A stretch of 64,000 bases of DNA from assembly GCA_963969595.1 (NCBI GenBank), contig OZ018410.1, positions 32,988,913-33,052,912 of the forward strand. The letters run 5' to 3'. The notes beneath the pieces were generated by a model. The model worked only from the letters and a program-made list of their open reading frames with translations, was not told the DNA's origin and searched no databases. Positions within the stretch are counted from its first letter, which is position 1, and each line of letters opens with the position of its first letter. The position numbers were made by a program, and so were the translations under genes. This document shows, one piece after another, positions 56,052-64,000 of the stretch. This DNA comes from Neckera pumila. Taxonomy: Eukaryota; Streptophyta; Bryopsida; Hypnales; Neckeraceae.

Positions 56052-59000
56052 ATGGGGCGACGAAGGGGAGAAGCGAAGCGAATCACGCCAGGAAGTAAGC
56101 CCACGAAGGTCACTTTGTACACCGAGGATGATCCCAAAGAGGAAGCTCTGAGTATAGGTGACCCTGGTGGCCTCAATGCCAATGACGGAGAGCTTCCTCT
56201 CTTCAGCTCCCCCAAATTAGTCCGAAGTAGTCAAGTCGACAGGGGAACTCGTGAAATTGACACCAGGAAGCGCAAGTCCGAGAAGAGCAAGGGTGGTGCT
56301 GGCCATGGCGTCAAGGGCGATGTAAGCGCGGATGTCCATCTCGGCGGGCACGTCGACTCAGGATGGCCTCTGGGGAACCAGGAGGTCGCAACCTGGTCCA
56401 GCAGCTTCCGCTTCGAACTGGACAGCGGGCGGTTGCAGGAAATGCTGCCGACGGCTAATGGGAGCTTCCGAAGTACGCCCGGTGGGAGTTTCCGAAGTAT
56501 ACCAGGTGGAAGTTTCAGGTTCCGAAATGGAGTTGAGGAGATCAGTGGGATGAACTTGCCACATGGGTCACATCTCAAGCCGCCGCGACAGATGGAGAAT
56601 CCAATTCATCACGGGTCCAACAGATTTGCCGAAGCCAATGCATCGATTGCTGAAGTCAATTCTCGCTCCAGTGAGAGCACGAAAGTGCAAGGAGGGGATA
56701 TCGTTGCAGCACCATCAAGTGATTCGAGTGTAGTGCCTGTTGGGGCGCGCAAGAACGTTGCTGTGGACGTGCCGGACTCACCGGAACGAAGTGTGATTCT
56801 ACAGAGACTTAGGGATTTGAAGACTGCCAGCCCAAGGTTTGGACTTGAAGACGATGTGAGTTACCACAAGGATTTGGCCAAATTGACTGTCGGGCGAGAC
56901 GATGGGCTTAATCAATGGCTCAAGCCAAGCTCACCATTGTGGAAATGCAACAGCTCCACCCCTACCAAGACGGTCTTTGCACAAGAGAGCACCACCGATG
57001 TAGAGACCATGCCCATGGTGAGGAAACAGAGTAGTCATTCGTCATCTCCGCTTCGAGGGAGTGCTGCGCCGCAAGAGCTTGCTTCGGTCACTCCCCCCAG
57101 CTCGAGGTTCAAAAACGACCGAAGCAGCGGCAGTTCGTTACAAAAGCAGATACTCAGCATTAGCAAACAATCCCGGAATGGCACCAGCCCTTCCCCTGAT
57201 CACGCCCACTTTCTGCCCGCTGCAATTCCGTTCCAGTGGGAGGACCAGCCTGGTAAGCCCAAGAGCATCCGTTTATCTCGCAAGCTGTCACGAGAGGCTG
57301 TAGAGATCGTCAAATACATGGAAAGTATACCTTTCGCTAAGGCTGTTGAGATGACTGGGACATCGGCAGATGGAGGTATTCGCATGGGCGATGGCGATGG
57401 CGATGGCGACCAAGAGAGCCACAGATTCTACGGAAAAGCGCAGCATTCGAGAGAGGCGAGCTTGGGACAATCAAGCAGGAGTTACAGTACCAACGAGAAG
57501 CTGCTTGACCTTGATGCGTCGGCAGCGGCGAAGTTCCTGGTGGAGCAGTACGATACACCATTGAGCACGCCGGGAAGACAAAGCTCCTCGCCCGCGTTTT
57601 CGGTGCCATTCAAGTGGGAGGATGCGCCAGGGAAAGCCAAAGTGGGGACTCCTGCTCGAAAGCCTAACCTGCTCCAGCTGCCGCCCCGCCTCGCCGTGCC
57701 GTCATACCGGAGCGTAGAGAGCTTCGATCGGGTCTCGCATCCGCTCGCTGGATTCTTCGCACCGTGCATAACAGCGTCATCGCCGGGAAGCAAACACGCA
57801 TTAGCGTCGTGTAAGAGCCTGCCCCCACGAGTACCAAGTCCTCCCGAGCAGCGCAGGAAACGCCTTGGCCTCGTCGGTCGCTGTAGCTCCCTGCCGCAAG
57901 AAGGATGTCAAATCACTGTGTCGAGATCCGCCATGAGCTCCCCGACTCTGAAACAGTTGTTCCACTCGCCCTCCTCTCCCACCAGCATCTTGACTGGCCC
58001 TGATGGCACCAGCAGCCAAACCTCGACGTCCAATTTCATGTTCTCAAGCGGGGACTTGGACGATTTCACGCAGCAAACGTCCAAATCGAGCTCGTATGCA
58101 TCCATCGAGGAGGATTTCGCCGAAGGGCCGAACTCTTCCTCCAGCAGCTTGCCTGCCTTCAAACCCGATCCTCACAGGTCGAGATCCTCACAGCTTGGAG
58201 CTTCAACGCCAAGTTCATTTCGGAACGGCAATCCTGCAACACCGACATTGCGAGGAGCTCCAAGTCCAAGTGCATCTCGGAATAGTGATTCTGCAACACC
58301 GACATGGCTGAGAACTTCAACTGCATCGCGGAACGACGATCCTGCAACATCGACATTGCGAGGAGCTCCAAGTCCAAGTGCATCTCGAAATAGTGATCCT
58401 GCAACACCGACATGGCTGAGAACTTCAAAAGCATCTCGGAACGGCGATCCTGCAACATCGACATTGGTCGGAGCTCCGTCTGCAAGTGCATCTCGCAACG
58501 GTGATCCTGCAACATCGACATCAACATTGCTCGGAGCTCCAGCATCTAGGAATGGCGATCCCAAAATTCAGCCCGCGCTGTTGCCGGTTTCGAGTGAAGC
58601 GCAAGCTTCTCCCAAGCGTCCTACGCGGCTCCCTTATACCATGCCCTCCGTGGCGGAGCAAATGCTTGCTTCCTTTGGGGAATCTGCGAGACGACAGCTG
58701 ATTCAAGACCTCAGTCCTCGCTTGCTGGGGCAGTACTCGGGGCGGAGGCTCACCCGTTCCAGCAAGACCCAAGCGGAACAATCAACTGTTATCCAGCCTC
58801 CAGCCGCTGCGGAGGGAGCCTCTTCTCCCTCCCCTGCATATGCCGCTGCGTTGGAGCTTCTGTCGCCTGCTGTGAACCTCATGGCGCAGCGCCGGAAGGG
58901 TCGAAGCTCTGCCAAATCGCCCCTCACCAAGCCCCACCGACGGCGTCCCCGCTTCATGGTGAGCTCATTCTCCATGTACCCCGTCGCCTAAGTCAGTTCA

Positions 59001-59269
59001 GGATATGGTGAACTTTCGCTCACGACTGTTGTTGGTTTTGCAGTTGTCCATCTGCAGAACTCTCAAGCGCGTCATCCTCGGCAAACGACGGCGTCACAAG
59101 CCCATTGAGCCCAAGCTGATGGTGTACTGCGACGCACCTTCAACGTTCCAATTCTCCAAGGTACTACCTGCCAGATTACATTCCATCGCCATTCTCATGA
59201 GTACCACTACATTGGTGCGGAATTTGATACTTAGACTGACCACGCGTTGTACTCTTGCAGTCATATTGA
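56052..59269 (+). CDS. DUF688-type plant protein, three exons, about 1010 residues
   Basis: Exon 1 is 56052-58958 (969 codons), exon 2 59044-59160, exon 3 59261-59269. Introns of 85 and 100 bp have GT-AG ends (ATG|GTGAGC...TTTTGCAG; AAG|GTACTA...CTTGCAG), both phase 0; without splicing exon 1 stops at 58991. Two hallmark motifs, PFQWEDQPGKPK (residues 393-404) and PFKWEDAPGKAK (519-530), identify the plant DUF688 family (function unknown). The rest is Ser/Pro-rich and low complexity, with a repeat at residues about 715-835. The C-terminus is basic (HRRRPRFM, LGKRRRHKP) and ends FQFSKSY. No membrane segment is seen; the basic runs could be nuclear localisation signals (inference). Balanced GC, unlike the flanks. 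Confidence 0.85.
58200..58560 (+). repeat. in-frame minisatellite in the DUF688 gene
   Basis: About six units of roughly 50-60 bp encode variants of SASRNGDPATSTLRGAPSP, alternating with a PTWLRTS-containing version. Units keep the frame, so copy number could vary without breaking the protein. Confidence 0.9.
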
Positions 59270-60391
59270 AGCAGACAGCAGCTGATCTCACTAGCTGCAA
59301 AGCCATGCCCTGAAGCAGGTGAATCCTGAGGCTTGGCTTTTTTGGAGCTGTCAATACCGCGGCCAAGTTCAGGGTTTAGGTTGCTTATTCCCGTAGCATG
59401 TACATGGCAGTCGATCCACACAGGTTGCGTGATATACTCGCGACCAGCCCTCTCCTCTCTTGCTGACGACGGTCTACGAAGTTTTTCAGGAAAAAGCTGA
59501 GAAGTGGCTGCAGAGGTCAAAACTTGGTGCCTTGTTATACTTTAAGATGTAATTTATTGTAACATCAACGATCTGCGTTTCATTAGATGCAGTTTAGGGT
59601 GAGAGGTAGCGGAGTCTCACCACTTCTTGTGATGGAGTTGCCACACAAATACTGCACCGCTGCGATTATCAATTCTAAGACCTGTGAGATTAAGATGAAT
59701 ATATCTGCCTGGCGATTCAATAATAATTGGCTCAATCGTCTGTGTGCTCATCTCCTCCACAAGCTATGAGTACCTGCTGATTCACAGCCAGATGCGGGTA
59801 GGAATTTAATGGATTACAGACAGCAGGGTCAGTTCAGTCCTGGGTTGAAAATTAAATTCCATCGACGGAAACCCAAAGCGAAAAGCGAACACAAGTGGGT
59901 CTCGTTGATTTCGAATTTTAATATGCAGTACAATTGATTGGTGATCTGATCATTCCAATCACAACATATGAATGACTACCTAAGTCCTAATCTACATAAT
60001 CTGATCTTGTGCTCAGAGACGAGTGCCAAAGCAATCGATGACGCCCTAGTAATCCTAGTATCAAGCTGCCCTTGTTCAGATTTTCTAAGTGTTAAAAAGA
60101 CGCTAGTATGGTACATGCCAGTTGGGAAGCATGAATGACCACATGAAATCTACACCCATGAGCCTGTCAACCCTATTAACCCTAAATGGCAACAATTACA
60201 AATTCTTGATGGTCCCTCTTACCAATCGACGCACCTACACCCGACCTGTGTTGCGGAGCCATGAATCTGAGTCTGACATAGGCTCACTATCTGCGTAAGT
60301 CAACTTGAGTTTGGCAGAGCCCGTTTTCACTTTCAAATGGACCGATCCCCCCGATGGTTGTATCCCACAAAACTCTAAGGTGCTGATAGGG
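59270..60391. other. 3' regions between two convergent genes
   Basis: The DUF688 gene (+) and the zinc-finger gene (-) end toward each other here. Short frames at 59587-59769 and 60235-60426 are not supported. No terminator or polyadenylation signal is clear. Confidence 0.5.
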
Positions 60392-61315
60392 TTAAGGTCG
60401 AGCGAGGCCCGTGCCATGATCTTCATGGTCTTCCTTAGGAGGTGGTCCCAACCACTGTGCTCGAAAGCCTGTCCCTTTACAGTCTTTACAAGGTACAGCT
60501 CCCTGCAACGCCAGATGCCAGTAGCTCAACCATTAAGAACGAAATACCTTTGCCATTCTATTCTAGTAGCTCCACAATGACGACAACCCAATAGCATCAG
60601 ACTTAAAATTTCTTAAAATTTCTTGCTGGAGCGTTTGTACCACACAATTCATGAAAAGCATCAACAATGCAGTATGCTTCTTCAAAAATGTCTGGAAAAT
60701 TTCCTGTAGGAAAGAAATTCCTCCATAAAATTAGGGTTCATATGACGACGGTGCCTAGCAATACACAACGGAAAAGCGAATTCACCTGGCCAGCACATAT
60801 GACACAAGTTCTGTTGCGCGAAGGAACCTCACAGAGCATAGAATCGCCTAGAATGAAAAAGCCTGTACCCTTGCACCAGACGCATTCAGCCATTCCACTT
60901 GCTTCACACGATGCGCATTTCAGCGGACGGGGTTGCTGACATTCACAGAGTCTCAGAATTAGGTCACCTTTCAAAAATTGCTCAAACCCAGAATTACATC
61001 ATTCTGATTTTCCGTAACCTAAACTACGAGACTGTAAAATCACGAGCACAAAGCAAGAGTAGGATCACCAACCTTGGATATCATCCAAGCCCGCTCCGTT
61101 CTCTTAACAAAATCCGCCGCCGCACTGTCACCAGCGTTGTCACTGGCCGAAGGCTCAGAAATCACCGCCCGAACTGAACTCGCACTCTTCCTCGGCAGCC
61201 ACACAAGGGGCCTACAAAGTGCGCGATCGAAAACATGACGCGAGGCCGATTCATCCGTTCTAAACGAGGTCAACACAGGGCAACACGCGCCCTCCAGTAC
61301 TCCGATGGGCGGCAT
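60392..61315 (-). CDS. DnaJ-type cysteine-rich zinc-finger protein, probably plastid-targeted, 167 residues
   Basis: Minus strand, three exons: 61315-61073 (81 codons), 60935-60786 (50) and 60502-60392 (36 plus TAA). Introns of 137 and 283 bp have clean sites (AAG|GTTGGT...AATGTCAG; CAG|GTGAAT...GTTGCAG), both phase 0. Exon 2 begins QPRPLKCASCEASG, then ECVWCKGTGFFILG and TCVICAGQ. Exon 3 begins GAVPCKDCKGTGFRAQWLG. Together they form four CxxCxxxG-type motifs, the zinc-binding region of DnaJ without a J domain, as in plant plastid BSD2/PSA2-like proteins. The first 80 residues are Arg/Ser/Ala-rich, like a transit peptide. Likely role: redox or assembly chaperone in plastids (inference). The next in-frame upstream start is only TTG, so ATG 61315 is chosen. 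Confidence 0.88.
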
Positions 61316-61340
61316 CGTCTCTCTCAAATCGTTTCTCCCC

Positions 61341-61352
61341 CAAACCCTAGCC
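61341..61352 (-). promoter_or_regulatory. telo-box-like motif upstream of the zinc-finger gene
   Basis: Plus strand AAACCCTAGCCC lies about 28 bp upstream of the ATG at 61315. AAACCCTA motifs near plant transcription starts bind telo-box factors and are common in genes for translation and plastid functions (established); a role here is inferred. Confidence 0.45.
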
Positions 61353-63469
61353 CTAATTCCCAAATCCAGAGGTCCAGTCCAGTCTGGTCCAGCCCAAAAT
61401 TAGCGATCACCCAATCACCAATTCTTTCTCGAAAACATTCTTCATCAAATCAGGAATCCATTGAACGCTAATCCTCTTGAATTACTAAGTGCTTCCGCAA
61501 CTGATACGCTCTGAGTTGCGACGTGAGTGATGGTTCCGCAAACTTGTTGGAAAAGCTTGGAGATCACGTTGCCAAATGGAAGAACCAGACGCAATCAATC
61601 GCCAGAAAATTGCTGCAACTTCTGGATGCTCTAGGGCTGCTTTGCTCAGGTTCAACCTACTCTGCAAATCCATACTTTCGCCATCTCTCGGAGATGTGAC
61701 CTAAAAGCCTACGAATCTGTGTCTCCCACAGACGCAGACACGGTCAAGAACCGGCGAGAAATTTGAGCCACTTCAAACCAGCCAAAACGTCCGGTTCTCA
61801 ATCGTTACGCCATTATCCATTTAGATGAACTTTACTTGAATTAGTTAAATTGTTTTGAAGTGTACCCCACAGTGATCCTCGATCGTCAAAAAATAATTAG
61901 AGAATAGGAAACTTGAAAATATGCAAAATCTTGCAACCATTAGGTTGAAATTTTGGAAAATCAAAACACTCTGATCTTAAGACAACAAATTATATACACT
62001 TTCACGATATTTTAAACACTTTTATATGAAATTACATATTTTGAATACATTTTTCAATCAATGATGAAATTCTTGAAAATTATCATACGTAGTATTAGTT
62101 TGATGAAAAGTTTTCATCCAAATAAATAAATATTTTGTCTTTAGAATGATGAATGATTGTCAGTCTTACGGTAGATCAATAATTTGTTTAGAATTCTCAT
62201 TATAAATCAACTATTTGGAAAAATGAATTGACTCATCTATAATTAGTTACTGGTTCTCTCTATATCCTAAACAAGGGTTTCATTCTATTTGAGGTAGTTA
62301 AGCCCCCCAAAAATTAGTGAAGTCAAGACCAAAGAAAGCAATGATCATCAAACTAGAATGATGAAGCTATTTACATCTATTCATCTTGGATGAAATTTAC
62401 AACATCTTTACTAAAACAATGAGTTATTTCCATTCACAAATATAGATGAAATTTGCAATATATGAATGAAATTACAATTATCCATCAAATATCATATGTC
62501 TTCATCCAAAATCAACAATACTATTTCAAAATATTGCAACACCATAGAGAAAGATTAGTGATTGAGTGATAAATGTAGAAATTTGTCTCCTATTTCAAAA
62601 TATTCAAATAGCATTCGTGTTCTTTGAATCCAAATATGAATTCATAATTTCCAAGTTTTGATTGCCTTTCACTTCTTTGATTCAATGTGTGACTACACCA
62701 ATTTGTTATAGTAATACGTGTAACACTAATTTTCCAAATTCACACTATTTTGAATTAGTGTTGTTAGTATTGTGCTCATTTCCACCAAAATAAAATTTTG
62801 CCGTGACACTAATTCTACTTAGGTAACACTGATTTCCCCCCTCACTAATACCGGTACGACAAATCAGTGCAATAGAGGATGATCTGTCTCGCGCTCACCA
62901 TCTTTTCTCACACGGTGCGCCCCGAAATTTTGGTTTTGGAGCCAACGAGAATCGAATTTGACATAATTTCTGTGAAATTGTTCTAAGAGAGACGGAGCTT
63001 TCTTTTCCATAAAGTATAAGTTGGTTGTGACAGAAATCGAGCATGCTGATAAGGGTCGTAAGGTAAGTTTCCGTGCAACGAAGGATCTGATATTTTGTTA
63101 GAATTAATTTTGAATTTGTTGCTAAGAGCAAATGGAGTCTAATGCAAGTTGTTTCAGTATTTTTGGAGTTGTTTTGCACTAGTTGTGAATTTTCAAAGTC
63201 ACGATCATGTCTTTCCCGAAAGGATGCACCAAATTGTGCTTATTCTGCATTTCTGCTACTTAAAGCCTTGCTTAAAACTGAGGCGCTTTCCACAAATAAA
63301 ATGTACGGAGTAGTTTTCATTTGATTGAGGTTGCTGCTTGAGTGGCATTGAATGGCATTGAGCGAAGTTATGGATGTATGGGTTAAGGGACCAGGAGGAA
63401 TTGCGGCATCTACGGTAGAAGTGGACAAATTGCAGGACATGATCCCTTGGTGAAATTTTTTAGTGTGTG
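61353..63469. other. intergenic, no gene assigned
   Basis: The first 400 bp are GC-richer (promoter or leader of the zinc-finger gene; a 62-codon minus frame at 61485-61673 could be an upstream frame). From about 61.8 kb it is AT-rich. Words CACCAATTTGT (62698) and ACAAATCAGTG (62861) might be degenerate TIRs of an element. Frames at 62895-63179 - and 63370-63459 + are unrecognised. Confidence 0.4.

Positions 63470-64000
<531 letters not shown>

Noticed and set aside
56231..58975. Long antisense frames opposite the DUF688 exon
   Set aside because: They are shadows of a long GC-balanced coding exon; the sense frame has motifs and splice sites.
61040..61363. Longer N-terminus for the zinc-finger protein
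   Set aside because: The extension would need a TTG start and would read through the GTTGGT donor; ATG 61315 with splicing gives an intact conserved protein.
62693..62872. CACTA-like element with CACCAATTTGT and ACAAATCAGTG ends
   Set aside because: The ends are only weakly similar and no target duplication is visible.

Overview
The window reads as nuclear DNA of a land plant. The two confident genes belong to plant families (a DUF688 protein and a small DnaJ-type zinc-finger protein with a plastid-like N-terminus). Introns are short GT-AG introns, an AAACCCTAG telo-box lies just upstream of one gene, and the transposon fauna (CACTA/EnSpm, foldback MITEs, L1-type LINE tails) is plant-like. 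I cannot name the species. The sparse genes, very AT-rich spacers and a Tc1-type DD34E transposon point weakly to a seed-free plant such as a lycophyte, fern or bryophyte.

Layout: 1-380 holds the probable start of a gene running leftwards off the window. From about 1 kb to 53.8 kb I find no working host gene. This stretch is stacked mobile elements: (a) at least a dozen copies of a 0.8-0.95 kb family with CCCCTAAAGG termini, always beside TTAA; (b) TA-flanked AGGTnn...nnACCT MITEs; (c) CACTA elements of 0.2-6.8 kb, most with exact 3-bp target duplications; (d) a 1.7 kb Tc1-like element whose transposase has one nonsense codon; (e) a decayed pogo/Tigger-like transposase gene split by a CACTA element; (f) LINE 3' fragments; (g) satellites, minisatellites and large inverted repeats. 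Nested insertions give a relative chronology.

From about 53.8 kb the sequence becomes gene-like. A three-exon DUF688 gene (56052-59269, + strand) has a coding minisatellite near its C-terminus. A three-exon gene (60392-61315, - strand) encodes a 167-residue protein with four CxxCxxxG-type motifs. At 63.47-63.74 kb there is a broken alanyl-tRNA synthetase exon.

No rRNA, functional tRNA, CRISPR or operon structure is seen. The genes show no evidence of acting together; the main story is repeated transposon-into-transposon insertion and decay.
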